From Hyphomicrobiales bacterium (GTDB lineage Bacteria; Pseudomonadota; Alphaproteobacteria; Rhizobiales; Beijerinckiaceae): a stretch of DNA of 64,000 bases. Both the position numbers and the translations under genes were made by a program. Location: contig JAGWTW010000001.1 of assembly GCA_028868735.1 (NCBI GenBank), positions 1 to 64,000 of the forward strand, read 5' to 3'. Shown one piece after another: positions 25,272 through 33,865 of the stretch. Within the stretch, counting starts at the first letter, position 1; each line of letters begins with the position of its first letter. The notes under the pieces are model-generated. The model was not told the DNA's origin and did not search any database. It worked only from the letters and a program-made list of their open reading frames with translations.

Positions 25272-25998
25272 GGCCCTCCCCTATTCAGGGATCGGTTGGC
25301 GCATCGTCGAGGCCCAGCACTACGTCTCGACGATGAAGCTGGTCGATTCCGTCGCCGAACAGGATCTGCTCGAAGGCCTGCTCGAAACGACGAAGCCGCC
25401 GATCCCCCCCGAATGCGCCGGTCTCGATTTCCTCCTGGCGACGCCGTTTCGGTACGGCGCGGTCTATCCGACGGGTTCTCGCTTTCGCCGGGCGGGTCGT
25501 ACTCCAGGCGTGTTTTACGCGGCCGAGGCGCCCGAGACGGCCGTTGCCGAGATCGCATTCTACCGTTTGCTCCTCCACTGCGAGACGCCGACCCTGCCGT
25601 TTCCCTCAAATCCGGCGGAATTCACCGGCTTTTCGGTCTCCGTCGAAACTGGGGCAGCAATCGACCTGACCGTTGCGCCATTCGCTGCCGATCGTAGCCT
25701 CTGGACGGCGCCGACCGAATATGGCCCCTGCCAGGCGCTCGCCGATCAGGCCCGGAATGCTTCGATCGAACTGATCCGCCACCAGTCGGCGCGCGATCCG
25801 AAAGCCGGGGCCAACCTCGCCCTCCTGTCCTGTTCTGCCTTCGCGGCCCCGAAACCGCTGGACCGGCAGACCTGGCGCATTCGGATCGCCAAGACGGGCG
25901 TCCAGGCTCGGCGGGAATTCCCGAACCTCGCCGTCGACTTCTCACCCGCCGATTTTTCGACCGATCCGCGCATCGCGAAGCGCTTTCCGCCGACCTGA
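25231..25998 (+). CDS. RES-domain toxin
   Basis: 255 residues. The RES domain spans roughly 75-230: GSRFRRAGRTPGVFYAAE contains the Arg and Tyr of the NAD+-binding site, and TAVAEIAFYR the conserved Glu; a Ser-rich LLSCSAF lies further on. RES toxins of Xre-RES pairs hydrolyse NAD+. The ATG at 25231 overlaps the antitoxin by 41 bp, consistent with translational coupling; later starts near 25300 would still leave the domain intact. It converges on repC with stops adjoining. Confidence 0.85.
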   Translation: MSSPTWTPDALSSEALPYSGIGWRIVEAQHYVSTMKLVDSVAEQDLLEGLLETTKPPIPPECAGLDFLLATPFRYGAVYPTGSRFRRAGRTPGVFYAAEAPETAVAEIAFYRLLLHCETPTLPFPSNPAEFTGFSVSVETGAAIDLTVAPFAADRSLWTAPTEYGPCQALADQARNASIELIRHQSARDPKAGANLALLSCSAFAAPKPLDRQTWRIRIAKTGVQARREFPNLAVDFSPADFSTDPRIAKRFPPT

Positions 25999-27252
25999 TC
26001 ATGCCGATTTCCTGGCGCGGTTCCGGCTGCTGATCAGCGCCATCAACATTGGACCGATCGAAAACTCGCCGGCCTGCGCTTTGCGAGCGAGTTCGCGAAT
26101 GTAGCCGCCCGCAGAGTTGATCGTGGGCCCCTTCTGCAGGATGCAGGCGAGCACGATTGCCGCGTAAACCTCGCCCATCGCGGTTTGCGCCTCCTCCCAG
26201 GCGCTAGGGCTCACCCCGATCAGCGGTCGGACGACGTTCGCCGTCGCCAGGAAATCGCGCCAGTTCGAAATTCCGCCCTTGGCGTAGTCGACGATGTCGG
26301 GGCAGGCGTCCAACACCATGCGCAAGGGGAACGCCCCTTCTGTCTTCGACGCAGGCTTCGGTTCTGGAGCCCTCGATGTTTCATCCTTGGGCTCAGGCGC
26401 CGCGCCCCGGCCTTCTTGAAGGTCCGGTTCAAGATCAGGAAGGGAGTCTGGGTTTGAATTCTGTTTGTGGCGCTCAGAATGAGACTCATTGGCGCTTAGA
26501 TTCGATTGTTTTACGTGATTTTCCAGCAAGCTGAGGACTTCGTCGGCGAGCATCGACAGCTCGTCGGCGATCGGCTCGAGAGCCTGGCGGGTCGCCGTGC
26601 GCGGAATCCGCTCCACAATCGATCGGAAGAGCGCGTGGACCTCGATCCAATCGGCCGGCCCCTGCCCTCCCCGGCGGGTCGGAACGCCCTCCTCCATGCC
26701 TGTCTCGATCATCTTGACGATGTCTCGACGGCAGATCGTGATCCGCTCACGCACGAAGGCGAGCGCCCGTTGCTCAAGGCGGATTTCTTCGGCCCAAGCC
26801 TCGAATTCCTCGGCGCGGACAACGAGCGGCGCTAGGTCGAACCCGAAGGCGAGCTCGATCTCCCCTGCCCTGTCCTTGCGCGCGTAGCGCTTACCATTTG
26901 GGCTGTCGCGGCGGACGATGAGGCCGGCGTCGACCAGGCACGCCAGATGCCGCCGCAGGGTTGAAGGCGGCATGCCGTGCGCGCGCAGGGCGAGCTGTTG
27001 GTTTGACGGGAAGACGATCAGGTCTTCGCCTGTCAGCACGGTTTCTGGATAGAACGACAATAGCGCATTGAGTACCGATAATGCGCGTTCGGATACGCCG
27101 ATGCGCGGCTTGGCCGTACAGATCGCGCGAAAAATTTTCCATTTGTGGACCGCTTTTTCCGGCGGCCGTTCCTTTGCGCGCGCTTGCGTCGCCACATGGG
27201 CAAGCGTCAGCGATCGCCGCCCGAAGGGCGTCGTTGAGACATGCGTCTGCAT
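25999..27252 (-). CDS. repC: RepC replication initiator
   Basis: 417 residues, the initiator of repABC plasmids; the origin usually lies within its own coding sequence. The N-terminal half has the RepC pattern GVSERALSVLNALLSFYPE, IVFPSNQQLALRAHGMPPST and a winged-helix HLACLVDAGLIVRRDSPNGKR; the C-terminal block reads FLATANVVRPLIGVSPSAW. A charged, variable linker lies between. AAGGA precedes the ATG at 27252. It is preceded by the repB-repC spacer with the antisense RNA. Confidence 0.93.
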   Translation of the reverse strand: MQTHVSTTPFGRRSLTLAHVATQARAKERPPEKAVHKWKIFRAICTAKPRIGVSERALSVLNALLSFYPETVLTGEDLIVFPSNQQLALRAHGMPPSTLRRHLACLVDAGLIVRRDSPNGKRYARKDRAGEIELAFGFDLAPLVVRAEEFEAWAEEIRLEQRALAFVRERITICRRDIVKMIETGMEEGVPTRRGGQGPADWIEVHALFRSIVERIPRTATRQALEPIADELSMLADEVLSLLENHVKQSNLSANESHSERHKQNSNPDSLPDLEPDLQEGRGAAPEPKDETSRAPEPKPASKTEGAFPLRMVLDACPDIVDYAKGGISNWRDFLATANVVRPLIGVSPSAWEEAQTAMGEVYAAIVLACILQKGPTINSAGGYIRELARKAQAGEFSIGPMLMALISSRNRARKSA

Positions 27253-27359
27253 TTTCCTTCACCTACCGCTAGGCAAAAGAAATCTGCTCACCGAAGACGG
27301 CGATCAAAATCTCTGTCGAGACTCTTGACGATGATTCGGGGAAGTGCGATTCTCAGGGT

Positions 27360-27416
27360 CGCCAAACTTACTGAGAAAGGGCTTCCGGAACTCCGTTTCG
27401 GGGGCCTTTTTCTTTT
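27360..27416 (+). ncRNA. repABC antisense incompatibility RNA (ctRNA)
   Basis: Transcribed against repC mRNA in the repB-repC spacer, the usual place for this RNA. Promoter-like TTGACG (27325-27330), 17-bp spacer, GATTCT (27348-27353), then about 57 nt ending in an intrinsic terminator (27380-27416). It should reduce RepC translation and so set copy number and incompatibility. Ends are estimated from the promoter and terminator. Confidence 0.6.
27380..27416 (+). terminator. Intrinsic terminator of the antisense RNA
   Basis: GGCTTCCG (27380-27387) pairs with CGGGGGCC (27399-27406), eight pairs including two G-U, with an 11-base loop, followed by TTTTTCTTTT. The T tract is on the plus strand, opposite to repBC transcription. 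Confidence 0.7.
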
Positions 27417-27487
27417 GCGGCTACATCCTTTCTGTCGTCACACGCCTACTTGCTACAGCGGCCCTACGTCCGCTCCCGCCCGCCAAG

Positions 27488-27505
27488 CCTTGTCAGATGA
27501 CAAGG
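27488..27505. promoter_or_regulatory. parS: parS-like palindrome in the repB-repC spacer
   Basis: CCTTGTCAGATGACAAGG is a palindrome except for the two central bases and matches the repABC parS pattern TT-N4-GC-like-N4-AA. The same arms recur as a perfect palindrome inside repB (27771-27790). Probably a RepB-binding centromere site. Confidence 0.6.
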
Positions 27506-27520
27506 TTTGGCGGATCGATA

Positions 27521-28549
27521 TCAAGTACCGTCTCCCTTGGCGGCAAACTTCTCCATCAAAACAGGAAGCTCCGCACGCAGGAATTCGGCGAAGGCAGGGC
27601 TCTGTTTCTCGCCTACACGCAACTTGACCTCCAGACGCCCAAACACGGCGCTTCCAATCTGAGCGCCGGTGGCATCACGAAGCAGCAGCCTTTCCGGTTC
27701 GGCGAGCATCTTCGCCGTCCTCCGAAGGGCCGCGGCCAAGGCCGTCTGAAACCGCTCGTCCGAAGAAGAAACCTTGTCAGCTGACAAGGTCTCGCGGATT
27801 CGCTCAAGGGCAGAAGCGTCCTGCTCGATTGCTGCCGCAAGCGACAGCCAACGAGGTCGCCCGGCCTTTGGCGCTCGTCCAATCGATTTGATGACGTCAC
27901 TGGGAGTTGCTCTGGTCACCTGACGCAACCGCGCCAACTCCGCATCATCGATCCCTAGCGCGGCTCTAATGTCACGCGGCCTCACGCCATGCCCGTCCAT
28001 GCGCGCCACATACATAGCACGCTCGATCCAAGTCAGATTCTGCCGCTCGGAATTCTCGATGCCCTGAGCGATGGCCAATTCAGAGTCGGTATATTCGCAG
28101 ACCAGCGCCTTGACGGGCACGCCTAGCTCGCGCGCGGCGCGAACGCGACGATGCCCGAAAACGACTTGGTAGCGCCCCGCAGATTTCGGGTGCGTGCGCA
28201 CCAAAACCGGTACCTTTTGCCCTTGCTCTCGGACGGAATTCTTGAACGCCTCAAAGTCACTTTCGTTGTCGTCGGGCAGTCGGTCGGGAAACGGTGAAGG
28301 ATCGATTAGCTCCGGCGCAAGCTCCTGATGGCCACCGCTTTTGACCAAAGCTTCGAGCCGGTCTCGTTCTTCCCTCAGTTCCTGTAGCGAGCGCTGCGTT
28401 GCGCCAACGATTCCAGCGCCGACCCGAGCAAGGGATCGTACCGCCTCGTTGTGAGGCTCTTGCGACCTTGTTTCGAGTTCCTCGGCAGCGCTGGACGAGA
28501 ATGCGCCAAATGCGGCAACGAGGGATTTTCCTCCCAGCTTTTTCGTCAT
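27521..28549 (-). CDS. repB: RepB, ParB-like partition protein
   Basis: 342 residues. ParB/Spo0J nuclease-like domain (SVREQGQKVPVLVRTHP, GRYQVVFGHRRVRAARELG) followed by the HTH region (NSERQNLTWIERAMYVARM ... RDIRAALGIDDAELARLRQV) and C-terminal dimer domain. It binds parS and works with RepA in segregation and autoregulation. Its start overlaps the repA stop by 4 bp. Two parS-like palindromes lie in and just after its coding region. Confidence 0.93.
   Translation of the reverse strand: MTKKLGGKSLVAAFGAFSSSAAEELETRSQEPHNEAVRSLARVGAGIVGATQRSLQELREERDRLEALVKSGGHQELAPELIDPSPFPDRLPDDNESDFEAFKNSVREQGQKVPVLVRTHPKSAGRYQVVFGHRRVRAARELGVPVKALVCEYTDSELAIAQGIENSERQNLTWIERAMYVARMDGHGVRPRDIRAALGIDDAELARLRQVTRATPSDVIKSIGRAPKAGRPRWLSLAAAIEQDASALERIRETLSADKVSSSDERFQTALAAALRRTAKMLAEPERLLLRDATGAQIGSAVFGRLEVKLRVGEKQSPAFAEFLRAELPVLMEKFAAKGDGT
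27771..27790. promoter_or_regulatory. parS: Perfect 20-bp parS-like palindrome inside repB
   Basis: ACCTTGTCAGCTGACAAGGT is self-complementary over all 20 bases and fits the repABC parS form TT-N4-GC-N4-AA. Its position within the repB reading frame, and the second copy 283 bp away, argue for function rather than chance. Confidence 0.7.
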
Positions 28550-29787
28550 GATCTGCCCCAGCTTTGCTTGATCAGGTCGAGGATCCGGTCGTTCACAGCG
28601 TCCATGGAATCTTTCGCGCGGCGGAATGTGTCACGACCAACGTTTCCGGGTTCAAGTTCATAGAGAGTTCGCTTAGCGAGCCCTGCGCTCTCGATTGCCG
28701 TGCTTTCGACGGCCGTCGGAGTGAGCACGTCCTCAGCAAACAAGTGACGGAGCAACGACACCACTTGAGCTTGCGCCTGATCATTCGGATCATGACGTGT
28801 GATGAGGTAGTGAAAGAAATCGGTAGGCAGCCGTCCGCCTTCGTTGCGAATCGTCCCGACAAGTCCCTCCATCATGAGAAGGAACTGGCTCATCGACATC
28901 ACATCCAACATCGCTGGATGGACCGTGACGATCATTCCGGTGGCAGCGTAGATCGCCCCAAGCGTCAGAAAGCCGAGCGAAGGGGGCGTGTCGAGAACGA
29001 CGATATCGTAATTGTCCTCGACTTCCGCGATTGCCAGTCGAAGGCGTTCGAAGAAAATGCTGTCCTGTGGCGCCGCTTTTTTCGCGAGCACGTGTGGTGT
29101 CTCGTGCTCGTACTCCATCACCTCAATATTTCCTGGAACGAGGTCGATCCCCGGGAAGTACGTCTTACGTACAATGTCAGCCATTGGCCGCCGCTCGGGC
29201 CCGTACCGAAGAGTGGCATAGATCGTCTCGTTTTCGCCTACGTCCATCTCTGGTTGGGCACCAAACATCGCGGAAAGCGAGGCCTGCGGGTCTAGGTCGA
29301 TCGCCAACACTCGGTACCCATTGAGCGCGAGATAATGAGAGAGATGAGTGGCAGTAGTTGTCTTCGCGCTGCCGCCCTTGAAATTGACGATGGCGACGAT
29401 TTGTAGATGTTCGCTCCGGCGCCGATGAGGAAGGAATCTGAGCGCGTCGGATGGTTTTTGTTCCGCAAACAGGTGCCGAAGCTCGTTAACCTGATCGAGC
29501 GTATAGACGCGGTAATTGTTATCGAGTCGGGCAGGGGAGGGCCCTTTGCCCTCGATCGACAGGGTGCGGAGAGCTGCTTCCGAGATTGACGTAAGCTTCG
29601 CGACCTCATGCGTCATAAACCGCCGGAGGTTCTTTTGCGCCTCTGGCGGGTACATCTTCTCGCGAATCGATTGAAGCTGTCCGGAGAGGAGGGCGGCGTG
29701 CCGCATGATCTTCTCTTCCGGCACTTCATGCGCGTCGCGCACTTTCGCCGGGGTGTTTTGCGTAGCTTGTCGCACTTGAGTCCTCAT
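28546..29787 (-). CDS. repA: RepA, ParA-like partition ATPase
   Basis: 413 residues. An N-terminal HTH-containing segment (THEVAKLTSISEAALRTLS) precedes the ParA ATPase domain with deviant Walker A FKGGSAKTTTA and Walker B-type IVVLDTPPSLG. It drives plasmid partition and represses the repABC operon. ATG at 29787 is preferred; an in-frame TTG at 29817 adds ten residues. First gene of the repABC operon. Confidence 0.93.
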   Translation of the reverse strand: MRTQVRQATQNTPAKVRDAHEVPEEKIMRHAALLSGQLQSIREKMYPPEAQKNLRRFMTHEVAKLTSISEAALRTLSIEGKGPSPARLDNNYRVYTLDQVNELRHLFAEQKPSDALRFLPHRRRSEHLQIVAIVNFKGGSAKTTTATHLSHYLALNGYRVLAIDLDPQASLSAMFGAQPEMDVGENETIYATLRYGPERRPMADIVRKTYFPGIDLVPGNIEVMEYEHETPHVLAKKAAPQDSIFFERLRLAIAEVEDNYDIVVLDTPPSLGFLTLGAIYAATGMIVTVHPAMLDVMSMSQFLLMMEGLVGTIRNEGGRLPTDFFHYLITRHDPNDQAQAQVVSLLRHLFAEDVLTPTAVESTAIESAGLAKRTLYELEPGNVGRDTFRRAKDSMDAVNDRILDLIKQSWGRS

Positions 29788-30157
29788 GACGGGTTGTAGC
29801 CCGCAAATCACGTTCAACCCGATTGAGAATGGCCACGATTCTTTGATTCCGTCCAGCGATTTAAGGTTAACAAATCCTTAACGCGCACACCGAACGGCGC
29901 CGCGCTTAATCGCCTTGTTGAACATCTTTCTTGGAGGCGCCGAACGCCGGCGTGGTGTTAGGGACGGCATGACCTCGACATTGAAGACCAGTTGCCGTCC
30001 GAAACGACAACGTGTGCTCGGACGTCACCAACGGCACCGAGGACCGGCATGGAATCACCAAATGCCATGACCGGCCGCGCAATCCGATCGTTTATGGCTA
30101 TTGATGGCGCCGCCGGCGGAGAAAAGGCGGGCTCCGAGAGGCGCCCGCCGCTGCTGG
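29788..30157. other. repABC promoter region
   Basis: No gene supported. An AT-rich stretch near 29858-29882 (GGTTAACAAATCCTTAAC, with the dyad GTTAA...TTAAC) lies upstream of repA and is the likely promoter/operator zone for RepA-RepB autoregulation. The remainder up to the ssb stop is GC-rich without coding signal. Confidence 0.45.
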
Positions 30158-30499
30158 TCACTCGTCATCGCTCGCGCGCGGCGCGAGTCGGTCAAGGACG
30201 TTCACGATGATGTCGGTCGAGTACTTGGTTTCGCCGCCTTGCTGATATCTGTTGTCGGCAATGCGCCCCTCGGCATAGACCGCATCGCCCTTCTTAACGT
30301 TCCCAATCGCCCATTTCGCCGTCTTTTCGTTCAAGACTGTAAGCGTCACCCAATCGGTCGCTTCCTTCTTCTCCCCGGTCTGACGGTCCGTCCAGATGCG
30401 ATTCGTCGCGACGGAAATCTTGGCGACCGACCCCTTGTCGAAACCCTTTGCGTCCGCCCCAACGTGACCGCGAATGATAACCAGATTGGTACTGCGCAT
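30158..30499 (-). CDS. ssb: Plasmid single-stranded DNA-binding protein
   Basis: 113 residues: OB fold with N-terminal STNLVIIRGHVGADA, DWVTLTVLNEKTAKWA and the family end DNRYQQGGETKYSTDIIV. It lacks the long Gly-rich linker and the DDDIPF tail of chromosomal SSB, and ends ASDDE, as many plasmid SSBs do. It would protect ssDNA during replication or transfer. ATG at 30499 follows GGAGAG. Upstream lies a copy of the AT-rich motif at 30580-30596. Confidence 0.85.
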   Translation of the reverse strand: MRSTNLVIIRGHVGADAKGFDKGSVAKISVATNRIWTDRQTGEKKEATDWVTLTVLNEKTAKWAIGNVKKGDAVYAEGRIADNRYQQGGETKYSTDIIVNVLDRLAPRASDDE

Positions 30500-30579
30500 T
30501 TCGTCATCTCTCCTTGCCGCGAGGTGCAAAAGCGATCCTTTGCAGTGCCCACACACCAGGGGCTTGCTCTCTCGCGAAT

Positions 30580-30596
30580 TTGCATTTTATTATAAT
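30580..30596 (-). promoter_or_regulatory. AT-rich recurrent motif upstream of ssb
   Basis: Minus strand ATTATAATAAAATGCAA, a member of the ATTATAAAAAATTGGCGA-like set. It points toward ssb, 81 bp before its start. TATAAT here could itself be a -10 element. Confidence 0.45.
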
Positions 30597-30748
30597 TTCC
30601 CTCCGAACACCCAGACAAATCCGGCTTTTCTGATCCGGCGCGTGGAAAAAATGGCTGTACCCTGTCCAACCCGCCGTAGCCGTGTCGCAACGATAGGCGT
30701 TTCCCGCCTCGCCTCTTTCAACGTCGTCGCCCCTATGGGCGGGCGAGC

Positions 30749-31849
30749 GTGAGTGCTCACAGAGACGCGGCGATCGACGAGCTGCGTGGACTAGCGTTCC
30801 TGGCGGTTCTGGCATCGCATGTCGGGCTCATCTACGGGCTCGATCTCGATCTTGCTTATGCAATGGCGATGCCCGCGTTTGGCGTGGGTGTCGATCTGTT
30901 CTTTGTAATTTCCGGTTATGTGATCACTCGGAACCTGCTCGAGCTGCGCGAGCGCGCGGGCGGCGACATCATCGTGTCAACCGCAGCGTTCTGGATGCGC
31001 CGCGTGATTCGAATCGGGCCGCCACTTTGGGTGACGGCCGCAGCGATCGCAGTCGCGCGGCTGGCGCTCCCACCTGCCGGATCGCTGGCCGATCTCATCG
31101 CCGGGGCCGGCTTCTTCTCCGATTTCTATTGGGCCGAATGCATGACAAGGGGAACCTCGTGCCCTTCGCCGCTCATTGCGTCGCATTTCTGGAGCGTTGG
31201 CCTCGAGATGCAGTTCTATGCTCTCGCGCCGTTTGTGATCGCGTTACGGCGGGCGCTGGCGATCGCTTGTCTCGTCGGAATCCTGATCGCCGGAGCGGTC
31301 GCCGCCCGGCCCGTAGGCGGTTATCTCTGGTCGGTGCGCCCCGACGCATTGTTGCTCGGCGTGGCGCTGGCAGGGGAGGGGGCTCGCGACTCCGCATGGC
31401 TCGGCCGGTTGCCACGCGTCGGACTTGTGCAGGCGGCGTACTGGCTCGTGATAGCGGCGGTGGTCGCGAGGATCGCGGCGAGCGAGCTATCGGGGCTTGC
31501 GATCGTCGTCACCGCTGCGATTTGCGCTTACGTGGTCGCCACGCGCATCGCGACAGGAGCGCACGCCGGCTGGTGGGCGCGATGGCTGCAGAACGTGGGA
31601 ATGGCGTCGTATGGCGCCTATCTCGTCCACCTGCCGATCCTCAGCGCAGTTCACGCCTTACTGAGTGACCGCGCGTCCCCCGTCCTCTCGCTTGGCGCAG
31701 CCCTGGCATGCGTGGGGATCGCCACCGCGTTGACGCAGCGACTGATCGTACAACCGGCGGCCACTGCCGGCCGTCGTTGGTCGGATGCGTTCATTATAAA
31801 AAATTGCAAACAGTCGGGTGTCGCGTATAAGAGGCCCTCCATTTTTTAG
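30749..31849 (+). CDS. Acyltransferase 3 family membrane protein
   Basis: 366 residues, about ten TM helices. Family start AIDELRGLAFLAVLASHVG with the catalytic-type His, then FFVISGYVITRNLLE and SHFWSVGLEMQFYALAPF, all hallmarks of OafA/NodX-type acyltransferases that acetylate or acylate surface sugars. GTG start at 30749. The C-terminal 15 residues (IIKNCKQSGVAYKRP) lie over a copy of the AT-rich motif, so the last codons may double as promoter DNA for the next gene. Substrate unknown. Confidence 0.85.
   Translation: MSAHRDAAIDELRGLAFLAVLASHVGLIYGLDLDLAYAMAMPAFGVGVDLFFVISGYVITRNLLELRERAGGDIIVSTAAFWMRRVIRIGPPLWVTAAAIAVARLALPPAGSLADLIAGAGFFSDFYWAECMTRGTSCPSPLIASHFWSVGLEMQFYALAPFVIALRRALAIACLVGILIAGAVAARPVGGYLWSVRPDALLLGVALAGEGARDSAWLGRLPRVGLVQAAYWLVIAAVVARIAASELSGLAIVVTAAICAYVVATRIATGAHAGWWARWLQNVGMASYGAYLVHLPILSAVHALLSDRASPVLSLGAALACVGIATALTQRLIVQPAATAGRRWSDAFIIKNCKQSGVAYKRPSIF
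31793..31809 (+). promoter_or_regulatory. AT-rich recurrent motif upstream of the small secreted gene
   Basis: ATTATAAAAAATTGCAA, oriented with and about 50 bp before the ATG at 31860. Same motif as at 30580, 32993, 33866 and 38802-38836. Confidence 0.45.
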
Positions 31850-31859
31850 AAAGAGGCCG

Positions 31860-32123
31860 ATGAGAACGCTCCTCCTCCTCCTTTGCGCGATGATGTCACT
31901 TTGTTTCGTCGCCACCGCACGGGCCGACACATACGGTTGCACGGTCCTGCTCTGCACCGCGCCTGGCGCCGGCGACTGGCGAACGATCCCCGCTTGCGTC
32001 GCGCCCGTCTCGATGGCGATTGTGCGGGCCTATTACGGCATTCCGTGGCCGCAATGTCCTGAAGCTGCGGTATCAGCGGCGGCCTCGCAGGCGAACGCAA
32101 CCAACCCAGGTTCAGCAAACTGA
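31860..32123 (+). CDS. Small secreted Cys-rich protein, TrbM-like
   Basis: 87 residues: signal peptide MRTLLLLLCAMMSLCFVATARA, then YGCTVLLCTAPGAGDWRTIPACVAPV with paired Cys, and WPQCPE. The CxVLLC start and size resemble TrbM-like conjugation proteins; the assignment is tentative. The ATG at 31860 follows AAGAGG. After the stop another frame stays open (SESATAMAINPVIPPHYG, stop near 32191), so a frameshift near the 3' end may have shortened the protein. Confidence 0.5.
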   Translation: MRTLLLLLCAMMSLCFVATARADTYGCTVLLCTAPGAGDWRTIPACVAPVSMAIVRAYYGIPWPQCPEAAVSAAASQANATNPGSAN

Positions 32124-32289
32124 ATCGGAGAGCGCCACCGCAATGGCGATCAACCCGGTGATCCCGCCTCATTACGGGCGCGATTTTGCTTGAACCGTAA
32201 TCTTCGACTGCATCCGCATCGAGGCATTACCATTTCCGCCGTCTAGCGATAACGACGACGGCGACTAAGCTATTGGGATCTCGACAACA

Positions 32290-32826
32290 ATGACGGGTAG
32301 CGGTATCACATTACAAGCGAAGCGTGGAAATGTTTTCTGCAAACCGCTCGGGTTTTATTTCCCACAGGTGTTTAAGCTGGTACGGCGCCCCGAAAGCCGT
32401 GCGGTTCAACTGGACGCGAAGGCGTCAGGACCGCATGCAGCGGCTCCGATTTCCAATTATGCGCTATCGATCGTGCCGCCGACCGAGGAGGGGTTGGTGT
32501 CCGCAGTGCCGGTCGAGGCCTTGTCGCCGTCGGAGGAGCGGTCGTTGATCGTCCACCATTTCTGGTCGATCGATCATGCGATGTTTTATGCGAAGGCTGC
32601 AGAAGATCACCTGCGCGGTCAGCCAGCGAACGCCGTCTACGAGAACGACGACGGGATCTTCACAATTACGAAATGCCTGACGCACGAGAGCTGGCCCGGG
32701 CCCACAATCTTCTACATCGCCGACAGTTTCGAGGACGATACCGGGCCCGGCCTCGGATATTGGGAAAAGTGGGTCGGGTGTGACGGAAAATTGCGTAGCC
32801 ATGAGATTTTCTACGAGACGGATTGA
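32290..32826 (+). CDS. Hypothetical protein
   Basis: 178 residues, no signal peptide or TM segment. The C-terminal half looks well ordered (HHFWSIDHAMFYAKAAEDHL, ECLTHE-like KCLTHESWPGPTIFYIADSF, YWEKWVGCDGKLRSHEIF), with several acidic and aromatic residues. No family recognised. The ATG at 32290 has no clear RBS and internal starts are possible. It sits alone between two motif-preceded genes. Confidence 0.5.
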   Translation: MTGSGITLQAKRGNVFCKPLGFYFPQVFKLVRRPESRAVQLDAKASGPHAAAPISNYALSIVPPTEEGLVSAVPVEALSPSEERSLIVHHFWSIDHAMFYAKAAEDHLRGQPANAVYENDDGIFTITKCLTHESWPGPTIFYIADSFEDDTGPGLGYWEKWVGCDGKLRSHEIFYETD

Positions 32827-32992
32827 CAGAAACAGCCGTCGACGCCACCCCGGTTGAGAGAGCGCGCTCGAGTAGCGCCAGTCGACCGCACAATCTGGGC
32901 GATCGCCGAACGGGCGCAGTTCAAGACCGAGAGCGCAGGCTACACTGCTGCGCTATGTCCAGAACGCCCGCAAACGCCCACCTTTCCGGCCT

Positions 32993-33010
32993 CTTATAAT
33001 ATTTTGGCGA
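32993..33010 (+). promoter_or_regulatory. AT-rich recurrent motif upstream of the double-HTH gene
   Basis: CTTATAATATTTTGGCGA, about 88 bp before the ATG at 33098 and oriented with it; keeps the TTGGCGA arm found at 33866. Confidence 0.45.
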
Positions 33011-33097
33011 TCCATCCCGAGGACGACCCTTGGAATCGCTTGCAGAATCCTAGATGCTGCGCCCGCAAGCGTGGCACCGTCGTCGGTTGTGCAAGAA

Positions 33098-33733
33098 ATG
33101 AAAAAAGATCGGCGGACAACTGCTGTCCGGAAACGTCAGCCTGCGCCGAGCCCGAGGAAGTTGGAGCGGCCTCGCCTGATGGTGATTTCGTTGGAGGAGA
33201 GGCTTGCGTCGCCTTACCTGGCGCGCCTGTCGCGAAATCTCATCTCGCGTCTCGAGCGCAGCGGCATGAAGAAGCCGGATTTCGCCGCGTCGATTGGCAT
33301 GTCGGGCTCGCAGTTTCGTTATATACGTGGGCGCGCCGCCAATCCGACAATCCGGACGCTCGCATCTATATCGAAAAGGCTCGGCATTCCGCTTTATGAG
33401 CTATTGGAGGACGCGCCGCTTCGTGATCGGCGCAACCCGTCGGCCGACAAAATGGTCGCGACGCTATCGTCCGTCGTAAAGCACAAGTTTCATGCGAGCG
33501 GGATGTCGAACAAGGAATTTGCAAATTTCATCAGCATGTCGCTGCCGCAGTTCTATTTGATCATTCGCGGCGAATCGAGCCCGTCGCTGCTTGTCGCCGA
33601 GGAAATCGCGAACCGTCTCGAGCTTCGACTCTGGCAGCTTCTTGGGGTCGAAGACTACGACGACGGAACCGGGTCGCGTGTCGCCCGCGCCCGGCCGCGG
33701 CGGGTGGCCGCCCGCGCCACGAAGGCCGTTTAA
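33098..33733 (+). CDS. Protein with two tandem Xre-type HTH domains
   Basis: 211 residues. Basic N-terminus, then two Cro/CI-like HTH units: LISRLERSGMKKPDFAASIG...YIRGRAANPTI (about 53-80) and KFHASGMSNKEFANFISMSL (about 130-150), each followed by a LE-LLG type dimer segment. Two HTH domains in one chain are less common than the single-domain form and would allow binding to repeated sites. ATG at 33098 is listed; an in-frame GTG at 33071 and an ATG at 33178 are alternatives. Likely regulator of the nearby transfer-region genes (inference). Confidence 0.65.
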   Translation: MKKDRRTTAVRKRQPAPSPRKLERPRLMVISLEERLASPYLARLSRNLISRLERSGMKKPDFAASIGMSGSQFRYIRGRAANPTIRTLASISKRLGIPLYELLEDAPLRDRRNPSADKMVATLSSVVKHKFHASGMSNKEFANFISMSLPQFYLIIRGESSPSLLVAEEIANRLELRLWQLLGVEDYDDGTGSRVARARPRRVAARATKAV

Positions 33734-33865
33734 CTAGCTTTCACCTCCGATCGACGCGCGATCCATTCGAGGCCGCCAGCCATTGCTCGCATTCGAACCG
33801 GCACGTATCGAGCCTGGTGTCGATGGACGGCGCCAGCGGTCCCGTTGTCCTCCCGGAGAAGCGAC

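Noticed and set aside
32854-33399. 181-codon frame overlapping the double-HTH gene
   Set aside because: The overlapping frame has recognisable HTH domains; this one has none and shows Cys/Ala/Glu-rich shadow composition.
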